NCBI GenBank assembly: GCA_016789035.1
Contig: JAEUSC010000142.1
Span: 1-7,065 of the forward strand
Source of the DNA: Candidatus Omnitrophota bacterium
GTDB lineage: Bacteria; Omnitrophota; Gorgyraeia; Zapsychrales; Fredricksoniimonadaceae
Direction of reading: 5' to 3'
DNA: 7,065 bases
Shown here: in pieces, positions 1-6,578 of the stretch
How the letters are laid out: every line of letters starts with the position of its first letter
Numbering within the stretch: the first letter of the stretch is position 1
The notes under the pieces: model-generated
What the model was told of the DNA's origin: nothing
Database searches by the model: none
Seen by the model: the letters and a program-made list of their open reading frames with translations, nothing else
Position numbers and translations under genes: made by a program

Positions 1-2427
1 GAGAAAGCAACCGCGATCGTAATTGCCAATATCCGCATCTCACTCATGCAGGATCTCGTAACGCGTTTTCCCGATATGCCTGAGGCCCAACGTAACAGCG
101 TCGTTGAAGAGAAATTTGCCCAAACACTCCACAACGAATCAGGTATGGTGAAAAAAGCGATACTAGAAGTTTCAAAAAAACTCAATACCCAGACCCCGCA
201 GGCCAAACGCATGTATCTCCAGGAAGCCGACGGCTACTACTACTATGATCTGACTCAAAACATCGTTGAGACCGGGCGATTAAGCGGGGATCGCAAGGCA
301 AGCAAATTCCTTAACGAACGCATGAATGCCCCTTTCGGTTTTTGGCAGCCTATCAACCTCCACCCTTATGTCGGATTTTATCTGTATCAATTTCTCAAAC
401 TATTTTATCCCGATATCTCAGTCATCAATGCGCTGTGTTATACCGGACCGCTACTTTCGTTACTGGCATTGGGAGCTTTTATTTTGTGTTGCCGCGCTCT
501 GGCTGTCGGACCGTTAGCGGCGGGAATCGGATCCATTTATTTCTACCTGGCCCCCATCTTTGTCAAACGAAGCACCTTTGCCTGGAACGATGATGACTCA
601 TATAACGTGATCTTCCCACTTTTGATCCTTGCTCTGGTTTTTAAAGGTCTGAAACATGTTAAGACAAGCCAAGAGAGTTTGATCTATGGCATATCGACAG
701 CCGCGTTGATGTGCGTGTATTCTCTGTTCTGGCATGGATGGGGTTTTACATTTGCCATCATTTGCGTTAGCGCCCTGTTTATTCTCGCCCTGCAATTTTA
801 CTTTATAAAGTCGGCGCCGACAGTAAAACCCAAGGCAGTGGCCATTCAACTGCCAGATCTGAAACTGATCAGCATGTTTTTGATAACCATCTTTGTGGGA
901 ACCCCTGTGCTCATGAGCCTTATGTTTGGACCTGGTGATTTTATTACATTACTTGAAGAAGGCTTCAGCGGACTCCAGAAATTGACCGTCAATCAGATTT
1001 CCGTTTGGCCAAATCTTTTTGTAGCGGTTGGAGAACTTAAAAGGGCCCCATTAAGCGAAATTATTGAAATGACGGGCAATCTTTTTTGGTGGATCATCTC
1101 AATCGGCGGCTCCCTTTGGGCGTTCGGGGCTCATATCATGCGGAAGGACCGTATCAAAACATCTCAGTTGATTGTAATTTTTATTGCATTGGCCGCCACA
1201 CTCAAAATTACATTTAGCGCTGAACGTTTCATTTTGCTATGCCTGATGCCGGTGTCTCTTCTTGGAGTTACCGGTCTCGATCAATTGATCAACACCTTTA
1301 GAAAGTCCATCCATCGTCAAACCCTCCTGCCGGGGAAACTCAAGCCCGTCGAAATTGCGAGTGGCTTACTGCTTCTTATCACAACAACGGTCGTTCCCAT
1401 AAGATCTATCAATGCCCAAATCCCGCAACTTTTAAGTCCGATTTTTAATAGCACCTGGGAGAAGGCTTTACTCGATATCAAAAACAATACTCCGGCGCAA
1501 AGCATCATCACCAGCTGGTGGCCGCCCGGTCACTTCATAAAGGCCGTTGCCCGGCGACGGGTAACGTTTGACGGAGCAACAATCACAAGCAACGAGCAGG
1601 CTTATTGGGTTGCTAATATCCTTCTGGCATCCAACGAAGAAAAAGCCGCAAGGATCTTACGGATGCTCAATACCAGCGGCACAAAGCCCCTAGATTTTCT
1701 GATAGATCAGGGCATGAAGACATCAGACGCGGTATCGCTCCTGCATTTTCTCCTGGAGAAAAATAAAAATGACGCACTCGAGTTTCTTAGCAAAATCATG
1801 CCAAAGGACAATGCCAAAAAAATTGTAGATATGACTCACGCAGAGGCGATTGCCTCATATCTTTTGATTTATTCCGAACTCATGGAGAAAAATATAGGAC
1901 TGCAATTTGTGGGCAAATGGAACTTTCGTCAAATGGAAGAAATCAACAGCCGACCAGAAGAGATCAAAAGTCTTCCGCCGGCCAATTCCCCTGAATTTTT
2001 TGAATTCTTATGGAAAACCATGGGCGGACCTTACCGTTACAGCGAGGCCCTGATCACTATCGGTGAGTCCGGGTCAATCGTTAACTTCACCGAAGGGGTC
2101 AAAGTGGATTTAAATACAAAGGACGTGACAATCGCTTCTTCCAAATTCGGTGTCGGAACACCTCTAAGCATTGTCTACCTCGACAATGGTGCCGTCGTTG
2201 AGAAAATATTGCGTAATCCCACGCTCAAATATAGCGTTGTATTTTTCAAGGAAAATTCCAAATACTACTGCCGTCTGATGGATCAAGAATTGGCCCAATC
2301 ATTGCTGACCAGGATGTATTTCTTTAAAGGCCAGGGTCTCAAATACTTTAAGCCATTTTCCATTCAAAGCAGCATGACAGGAAAGGATGAAGTCTTTGTC
2401 TTTGAGCTACAGGAGCAAAATCTTTGA
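1..2427 (+). CDS. STT3/PglB/AglB-like oligosaccharyltransferase catalytic subunit, 5'-partial
   Basis: This is a membrane enzyme of the STT3 (GT66) family, which transfers a lipid-linked oligosaccharide to Asn in proteins on the periplasmic face. The frame is open from base 1, so the first ATG (46) is probably internal and the N-terminal cytoplasmic tail and first membrane helix lie upstream. Numbering from that Met: a charged helical stretch (1-60) precedes ADGYYYY (61-67), where D62 matches the first metal-binding Asp of the family (D56 in Campylobacter lari PglB). WNDDDSYN (180-187) matches the second DxD motif. AVGE (327-330) matches the SVSE/TIxE motif with its Glu kept, and ERF (393-395) precedes a membrane helix as in relatives. 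About ten further hydrophobic segments lie between 130 and 451. The soluble C-terminal domain starts near 470 with SWWPPGHF (490-497), the equivalent of WWDYG, followed by FDGATI. The Asp of WWD is Pro here. About 808 residues are visible. Family assignment is firm; substrate and sequon are unknown. Confidence 0.9.
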   Translation, partial: EKATAIVIANIRISLMQDLVTRFPDMPEAQRNSVVEEKFAQTLHNESGMVKKAILEVSKKLNTQTPQAKRMYLQEADGYYYYDLTQNIVETGRLSGDRKASKFLNERMNAPFGFWQPINLHPYVGFYLYQFLKLFYPDISVINALCYTGPLLSLLALGAFILCCRALAVGPLAAGIGSIYFYLAPIFVKRSTFAWNDDDSYNVIFPLLILALVFKGLKHVKTSQESLIYGISTAALMCVYSLFWHGWGFTFAIICVSALFILALQFYFIKSAPTVKPKAVAIQLPDLKLISMFLITIFVGTPVLMSLMFGPGDFITLLEEGFSGLQKLTVNQISVWPNLFVAVGELKRAPLSEIIEMTGNLFWWIISIGGSLWAFGAHIMRKDRIKTSQLIVIFIALAATLKITFSAERFILLCLMPVSLLGVTGLDQLINTFRKSIHRQTLLPGKLKPVEIASGLLLLITTTVVPIRSINAQIPQLLSPIFNSTWEKALLDIKNNTPAQSIITSWWPPGHFIKAVARRRVTFDGATITSNEQAYWVANILLASNEEKAARILRMLNTSGTKPLDFLIDQGMKTSDAVSLLHFLLEKNKNDALEFLSKIMPKDNAKKIVDMTHAEAIASYLLIYSELMEKNIGLQFVGKWNFRQMEEINSRPEEIKSLPPANSPEFFEFLWKTMGGPYRYSEALITIGESGSIVNFTEGVKVDLNTKDVTIASSKFGVGTPLSIVYLDNGAVVEKILRNPTLKYSVVFFKENSKYYCRLMDQELAQSLLTRMYFFKGQGLKYFKPFSIQSSMTGKDEVFVFELQEQNL

Positions 2428-2430
2428 CAA

Positions 2431-3300
2431 CTAATCGGTGGGTAACTTATCGAAAAGCCTTACGCGAAGCTCGCCTTTCTCATCATATTCTGATAAAGAT
2501 TTGTCGGAGGACTGTGCGGTGGTCGGATCCTCCTTGGGTGCTGCCGGCGAGGGTTTGGGCGCTTGAGTGGGGTCTTGATTAGCAACGGTACGTATATTTG
2601 AGGCGTTGGGAAACTCGGCATCGCGAATCAAGGAACGGTTCTCTCTTAACATCGTCTCCAAATCTTGAGCTAACCCCTCCTGGTCCATCGAACGCAACTT
2701 CGTCACGGTTTCCATGACCTCCATACGTTTTTGCTTGGACATCAGACAAATTCCTTCTCCAAAATATCCCATCACCGAATTATTATTAGATGAAGCCTTG
2801 CGAAAATACTTGATAGCGCTATCCGCATCACTGCGCCCCAAAAGATGAATCCATCCCATCGAAAGAACCATGCTCTCATTATTCGGATCCAAAGCAATTC
2901 CCTTTTCAAAATATCCCTGGGCGTGTTCAATATCCCCAACGGAATAGTATGTTTTTCCCAAATTATCGTACGCTGAAACAAAGCTGGGATCCAATTCGAT
3001 AGCTTTCTTGAAATAGAAAATCACATCGTCATTGGCTCCCCCCTGGACTTTTAAGGCCAAACCCAACGCATTGTAAGCAGGCGCAAAATTGGGTTCAAGC
3101 TCAATGATTTTTTCATAATTCTTGATCGCTTGATCATACTGTCCCCCATAAAAAGCCTTAGCCGCTTCATCAAACAGCTCTTTGATGACAGGGGCCTGTG
3201 CATTTGCTTTAACGGCCGGAAGCAAAAGACAAACGGCTAATAAAAGGTAGCGCCCAATGAGTTTAAAATTGCTGGGATGATGGGATAAGAAATGACTCAT
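2431..3300 (-). CDS. Exported TPR-repeat protein at the end of the secretion cluster
   Basis: This 289-residue protein has a signal peptide: positive residues, a hydrophobic core at about 14-30, and a likely signal peptidase I site after ANA (32-34) or AQA (34-36). Four to five tetratricopeptide repeats follow at roughly 39-71, 73-106, 107-140, 141-173 and, degenerate, 174-208. The first three carry typical TPR residues (A..Y...G.Y..A...Y.K.I.L.P). The C-terminal 60 residues are rich in Pro, Ala, Asp and Ser and look disordered. Such proteins are usually protein-binding scaffolds; here it would act in the periplasm or at the outer membrane. The gene follows the GspM/PilO gene by 30 bases and probably shares its transcript. 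The ATG at 3300 is the first start after an in-frame stop (3327-3325), but no Shine-Dalgarno sequence is visible. Cys24 is not in a lipobox (LAVC), so it is probably not a lipoprotein. The place matches that of accessory T2SS genes, but no family-specific identity could be recognised. Confidence 0.85.
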   Translation of the reverse strand: MSHFLSHHPSNFKLIGRYLLLAVCLLLPAVKANAQAPVIKELFDEAAKAFYGGQYDQAIKNYEKIIELEPNFAPAYNALGLALKVQGGANDDVIFYFKKAIELDPSFVSAYDNLGKTYYSVGDIEHAQGYFEKGIALDPNNESMVLSMGWIHLLGRSDADSAIKYFRKASSNNNSVMGYFGEGICLMSKQKRMEVMETVTKLRSMDQEGLAQDLETMLRENRSLIRDAEFPNASNIRTVANQDPTQAPKPSPAAPKEDPTTAQSSDKSLSEYDEKGELRVRLFDKLPTD

Positions 3301-3310
3301 CGCGAACGGT

Positions 3311-3327
3311 TGACGGATTATCCGTCA
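3311..3327. repeat. Perfect inverted repeat between the GspM/PilO-like and TPR genes
   Basis: TGACGGAT and ATCCGTCA flank a single T, giving an 8-base perfect inverted repeat; as RNA it would fold as a 6-bp stem with a 5-base loop. It fills most of the 30-base gap and takes in the region where the TPR gene would carry its ribosome site. Read on the + strand it is followed after three bases by the T-rich run TTATTTTTT (3331-3339), resembling an intrinsic terminator against antisense transcription. Read on the minus strand, in the direction of the operon, no T run follows. It could be a terminator for the + strand, an RNA stabiliser or attenuator, or a protein-binding site. Confidence 0.6.
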
Positions 3328-3330
3328 GGA

Positions 3331-3948
3331 TTATTTTTTAGCGATAGATGCTGTACTGTCTTTGAGAAGCTCTGGATCGGAAGGAAAAATATATTTAGCC
3401 ACCGTCATGACCGCCTTCATCTCTTCTACGTCCCCGGTCTTTTTCATGGCCAAATTGATTTTAAGAATTTTAAAAAATTCTTTTGATGTATCGATTTTAT
3501 AAAGGAGTTTTGCAATATCTTCCAAATTACCCGAACATTCCAGATCGGCTTTATAAGTCAAATAGTCCTTTTTAGAAGCAGCGTCTGCAGACTCCTCCGC
3601 CTGGTCATTGGACCGATTGTTTTTCGTAAGGGTTAAGCCGAATTCTTTGACATATGAATCGAGCTTTCCTAAAAATTGCGACATGACTTCTTCGTCTTTG
3701 GGAATCGAATCCGAATAATACGGTTTAAATAACTCCTTTTCCTTGTCGACCTTGCTCTGATAAGAAAGAATCTTTAAATCGCCTTTGATCGCTTCCTCGG
3801 CACTTTTGGTTTCCTCCTCAATTTTCACACGTTTGGCATTGGAAGGACTTACCAAAAGAACGTCGAAAAGGGCCAGAGTCACAAAAAAGACAGCGACATA
3901 AAAGAATTTCTTTTGCAACGGGGTTAAACTCGTAAAGAATTGGTTCAT
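3331..3948 (-). CDS. GspM/PilO-like inner-membrane assembly protein
   Basis: This 205-residue bitopic protein has a short cytoplasmic N-terminus, one membrane helix (about 14-34), a charged predicted coiled coil (about 38-75) and a periplasmic ferredoxin-like domain (about 85-190). The segment SGNLEDIAKLLYKID (139-153) followed by ILKINL (161-166) is typical of the PilO core: a short loop, a helix packing, then a strand. In type II secretion and type IV pilus systems this protein pairs with GspL or PilN and links the cytoplasmic ATPase platform to the periplasm. Its ATG overlaps the stop of the upstream GspL/PilMN gene (ATGA), which indicates translational coupling, and AGGAG lies 10 bases upstream. 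Gene order (J-K-L-M) favours the GspM name, while the sequence style is closer to PilO. A linker at about 113-128, rich in Ala, Asp, Glu and Ser, is probably a flexible loop. Confidence 0.82.
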   Translation of the reverse strand: MNQFFTSLTPLQKKFFYVAVFFVTLALFDVLLVSPSNAKRVKIEEETKSAEEAIKGDLKILSYQSKVDKEKELFKPYYSDSIPKDEEVMSQFLGKLDSYVKEFGLTLTKNNRSNDQAEESADAASKKDYLTYKADLECSGNLEDIAKLLYKIDTSKEFFKILKINLAMKKTGDVEEMKAVMTVAKYIFPSDPELLKDSTASIAKK

Positions 3949-5444
3949 GTGCCTGCAACTCCTGCAACCTTGGGCGAGGATAACTCTTGCACTTCGGCCT
4001 CATTGCCATCACCCTGGTTTAACACAAATTCAATTTCAAATGCAATCATGTCTTTGCCGCGGTCTTTTTTTCCGCTTGTTGATTTTGTTTTGACACCATT
4101 AAAAATTTTTGATTCGCTCAAGGTACTGACAAATGCATAGACTCGTGACGTCGTCTCTGCAATACCATTGATCGTAATAAGGCCATCTTCCGACTGATTA
4201 ACCGAATTCAGATAAATATCATTGGGAACCACGGCATACAGCCCCCGAAGCGCTTCCAAACTGTTTAACCGGCTGTCTAAAATTCCGCGGATTAGCTTTG
4301 TCTTTCGCATCTCGTCTTCAAGGGCAAGAACTTTTTCGTGTTGACCGGAAAACTTAGCTTTCAAATTTTGCTTTAAGAACGTCTCTTTAAAATAGTTCTT
4401 AGCACCAAGAATAAATCCAGCTAGGAATAAAATCAAAACGACCAGCACTCCAGCAACCATGGCCTCACGGCTTTGGCGCTCGACGTTTCGTTTCAAAAGG
4501 ATTTCTTCCGGCATCAGGTTCACTTCACACCGGGGTTCTGTAGCCGCTACGGCCAAAATGTCCGTCAGCGAATCTTCAGCAAAGTCTTTTTCAACAGTCT
4601 TCTTTAAACCGCCGCCGAACTTAACCAAATCAATAAATGGTGATACTTGAATAGGAACGCCCACAGCTGCTGCCAGCGACTGCTGCAGATCCTTAACAAT
4701 TGTTTGTGCTGAGGTCAAAACAAAATTAGCTGGTTGCTTGTCAACATCTTCTTCTCTGTAAGAATCCAAAGATGTTTTGATTTCAGCCACAAGCTTATCG
4801 CGCGTTTCAGCCCCGCCGAAGCCCAGCTCTCCGGTTCCAATGGGGATGCTTCGGCACATCACAGCCGTAAGACGAGATTGAATAACTAGCGTCGTCGACA
4901 TCGGACCGACATCAATGATTCCAACAGGCGCGCTGTCCTTTCGAGAAGCCATAGCCTTTGCATAAAACCGCGCAATACCTTCAGGTTCAAAAACAACCTT
5001 ATAAACATCCAAACCAACACCCTCAAGAACCTTTAGCCGGTCCCTGACCACGCTGCGGTTGACAATCACCAGAAGAACCTTTGTGTAATTCGTCTGATAT
5101 GAACCCAAATTAATATGCCCCACCAGTATTTCTTCGCGGGACAAAGGCGTGTGTCGGGCTGCCTGCAGATTAATGATTGATTTGATTTCTTCGGGATCTA
5201 CGGAAGGAACTTCAATATTTTTTGTAGTTGCAACACTCGCGGGGATCACGCACAGAACGCGCATTTTTTTAGTGTTAAATCCCTTGAGCGCCGCACTTAA
5301 CTGGCTGGTGAACGCTTCAACCGAAGCGGATGAAACTTCTTTGCGAACAACTTTAACAACAACTCCAGAACTCTTGACTTGGGCAACCTTTACCGATTGC
5401 TCTGTCAGCGAAACACTTAAATAATCTTGGTCTTGATTTAGCAT
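3945..5444 (-). CDS. GspL-like protein with fused PilM and PilN domains
   Basis: This 499-residue protein has the layout of GspL, which equals a PilM-PilN fusion. An actin-like cytoplasmic domain (about 1-300) is followed by a PilN-type entry motif VNLMPEE (308-314), one membrane helix (about 328-347), a coiled coil (about 352-395) and a periplasmic ferredoxin-like domain (about 400-475). In the actin-like part, GIIDVGPMSTTLVI (175-188) is the recognisable phosphate-binding motif and FEPEGIARF (152-160) is typical of PilM. The N-terminal phosphate motif reads LSVSLTEQSVKV (9-20) and lacks the usual Asp, so nucleotide binding is uncertain, as for GspL proteins in general. The protein would recruit the GspE/PilB ATPase and dimerise with the GspM/PilO-like product, whose start overlaps this stop. 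The tail (476-499), rich in Glu, Ala, Gly and Val, looks disordered. AGGA lies 11 bases before the ATG at 5444, and a promoter candidate lies just upstream. Confidence 0.85.
   Translation of the reverse strand: MLNQDQDYLSVSLTEQSVKVAQVKSSGVVVKVVRKEVSSASVEAFTSQLSAALKGFNTKKMRVLCVIPASVATTKNIEVPSVDPEEIKSIINLQAARHTPLSREEILVGHINLGSYQTNYTKVLLVIVNRSVVRDRLKVLEGVGLDVYKVVFEPEGIARFYAKAMASRKDSAPVGIIDVGPMSTTLVIQSRLTAVMCRSIPIGTGELGFGGAETRDKLVAEIKTSLDSYREEDVDKQPANFVLTSAQTIVKDLQQSLAAAVGVPIQVSPFIDLVKFGGGLKKTVEKDFAEDSLTDILAVAATEPRCEVNLMPEEILLKRNVERQSREAMVAGVLVVLILFLAGFILGAKNYFKETFLKQNLKAKFSGQHEKVLALEDEMRKTKLIRGILDSRLNSLEALRGLYAVVPNDIYLNSVNQSEDGLITINGIAETTSRVYAFVSTLSESKIFNGVKTKSTSGKKDRGKDMIAFEIEFVLNQGDGNEAEVQELSSPKVAGVAGT
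3959..3963 (-). promoter_or_regulatory. Ribosome binding site of the GspM/PilO-like gene
   Basis: AGGAG on the minus strand, inside the end of the GspL-like gene, lies 10 bases before the ATG at 3948. Together with the ATGA overlap it supports coupled translation of the two partner proteins. Confidence 0.6.
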
Positions 5445-5455
5445 GTTTTGCGATG

Positions 5456-5459
5456 TCCT
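5456..5459 (-). promoter_or_regulatory. Ribosome binding site of the GspL-like gene
   Basis: AGGA lies 11 bases before the ATG at 5444. The spacing is slightly long, but no better site is near, and it supports this ATG as the start. Confidence 0.45.
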
Positions 5460-5471
5460 AAAATTGAATTG

Positions 5472-5500
5472 ATTATACTTAACTTTTATTTATAAACCAA
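5472..5500 (-). promoter_or_regulatory. Candidate sigma70-type promoter for the gspL-gspM-TPR genes
   Basis: On the minus strand, TTGGTT (5500-5495) and a perfect TATAAT (5477-5472) are separated by exactly 17 bases in the 67-base AT-rich gap between gspK and gspL. Transcription would start near 5465, leaving a leader of about 20 bases that includes the AGGA ribosome site. The -35 box matches the consensus at only three of six positions. Chance occurrence in AT-rich DNA is possible. Confidence 0.45.
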
Positions 5501-5511
5501 TAGAAAAACAA

Positions 5512-6567
5512 TTATTTTTCATTCCAATAAAGTATGCGATTGTCCGTCGAGCTAATAGTGACATAAAGGTGCCGTTGGTCATTCGCATCATTTAAAAATC
5601 CTAAAGAACGGATCGTAAAAAATGACGAATTTGTTCCGAGAAGATTGCGTTGATTCAAGTAGTCGATGGCTTTCATCTGTTCCGGCTCTAATTTTTTATA
5701 GGCATTTACCTCAGCGGCAATATCAAACGTTCTCGAGAAGATGTGATCGTCACTGGTGTTGTCCACGCCATCGGCGCCTCTGCGTAAGGCCAAAATTCTA
5801 TCGACAACTTCCTCATCCAGTCCCAGTGCAAGAATCACTTTTTTGCAAGCCATATTAATGTTGACTTGGCCAGCACCGTAAACGGTTAGATAATCTCGTA
5901 ACAATTCGAAACTGGGACTATCAATACCCTTGACCAACATAAGCTCGTCAATAATTTCAAATGGCTGACTTTTTTTGGGATAAGGATCTTTTAGATTTGA
6001 ATAATAATCATCGCTCGAAAACCCTTTGAGTTCACTTTCACCTGCTTGGCGCCAGTCATAAATCGCCTCCGAAAGCGTTTCGGCCAAATGATCATCAACC
6101 CCCAAAACTTCCGACACAATTCGAAAAAGGACCGTTTTGTCGGCGGTGTTGATATTAATCTTACTTTCCTCATCACGGGTACCATATTTAACATCCTTTG
6201 ATGACAGTCCATCCGGGTCAACGTAACTGACTTCGCATTTTCCATCCGGAACGGTAATATCGGCAAAACGATTGGGATTATTATGACGGAAGGCCTTAGC
6301 GGCCGGCGTATACTGATATTGGCTTTTGTTAAGGTCATCAAGCAGCATGGCCACAGCGGCCTTGGCACATCCCTCCGTCACATGCTGCGCCTGACTGCGG
6401 GATTCAATGCGCTTCAAAAAAATAATTTTCTGCCGGACACCGTACCCCAGGTTCACCGCTAATACTGCCAGAAAGGTAAAGACCCACAACACAAAGATCA
6501 AAACGGCCCCACTTTGTTTAAGGGGCAAACGCTCGCGGCCACATGTATATCCTGAAAACGGATGCAT
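5512..6567 (-). CDS. gspK: GspK-like minor pseudopilin
   Basis: This is a large minor pseudopilin (351 residues from ATG 6567) expected at the tip of the T2SS pseudopilus. A 20-residue leader ends in LKQSG, followed by AVLIFVLWVF, so prepilin peptidase should cut after Gly20. Mature residue 5 is Phe and not Glu, which is the hallmark of GspK. Family landmarks follow in order: ININTADKTVL (137-147), IYDWRQAGES (169-178), SDDYY (185-189), FEIIDELMLVKGI (203-215), DYLTVYG (225-231), VNINMA (235-240) and a C-terminal ILYWNE. The loop ADGVDNTSDD (265-274) is Asp-rich and may bind calcium, which is an inference. The frame extends 33 bases upstream to a TTG (6600), but that start has no ribosome site and would overlap gspJ. 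The ATG at 6567 has AAGAAAG 4 bases upstream and follows the gspJ stop by 10 bases, so I prefer it. Confidence 0.88.
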   Translation of the reverse strand: MHPFSGYTCGRERLPLKQSGAVLIFVLWVFTFLAVLAVNLGYGVRQKIIFLKRIESRSQAQHVTEGCAKAAVAMLLDDLNKSQYQYTPAAKAFRHNNPNRFADITVPDGKCEVSYVDPDGLSSKDVKYGTRDEESKININTADKTVLFRIVSEVLGVDDHLAETLSEAIYDWRQAGESELKGFSSDDYYSNLKDPYPKKSQPFEIIDELMLVKGIDSPSFELLRDYLTVYGAGQVNINMACKKVILALGLDEEVVDRILALRRGADGVDNTSDDHIFSRTFDIAAEVNAYKKLEPEQMKAIDYLNQRNLLGTNSSFFTIRSLGFLNDANDQRHLYVTISSTDNRILYWNEK

Positions 6568-6571
6568 AAAA

Positions 6572-6578
6572 CTTTCTT
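6572..6578 (-). promoter_or_regulatory. Weak ribosome binding site that decides the gspK start
   Basis: AAGAAAG on the minus strand starts within the gspJ stop codon and ends 4 bases before ATG 6567. It is a weak match to AGGAGG, but the alternative TTG at 6600 has nothing comparable. Confidence 0.4.

Noticed and set aside
2460..2476. Short GC-rich inverted repeat (GCGA/TCGC) near the end of the TPR gene as a terminator
   Set aside because: The stem is only about four base pairs, lies inside coding sequence and has no following T run in the right position.
3200..3300. TPR protein as a lipoprotein
   Set aside because: The only Cys in the signal region (Cys24) is in LAVC within the hydrophobic core, with Val at -1, which does not fit a lipobox. 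The ANA/AQA sites fit signal peptidase I.
3292..3486. Short + strand open frame of 64 codons
   Set aside because: It overlaps the end of the GspM/PilO-like gene on the other strand, has unremarkable composition and no ribosome site or recognisable family. It is a shadow frame.
3331..5444. Plain type IV pilus pilMNO operon
   Set aside because: PilM and PilN are fused as in GspL, and the genes follow GspJ- and GspK-like pseudopilins. A T2SS or T2SS-like system fits better, although the sequences share ancestry.
5991..6368. 125-codon minus-strand frame inside gspK
   Set aside because: It lies in another frame of a gene with clear GspK motifs, and its Arg/Pro/Ile-rich product looks like out-of-frame translation.
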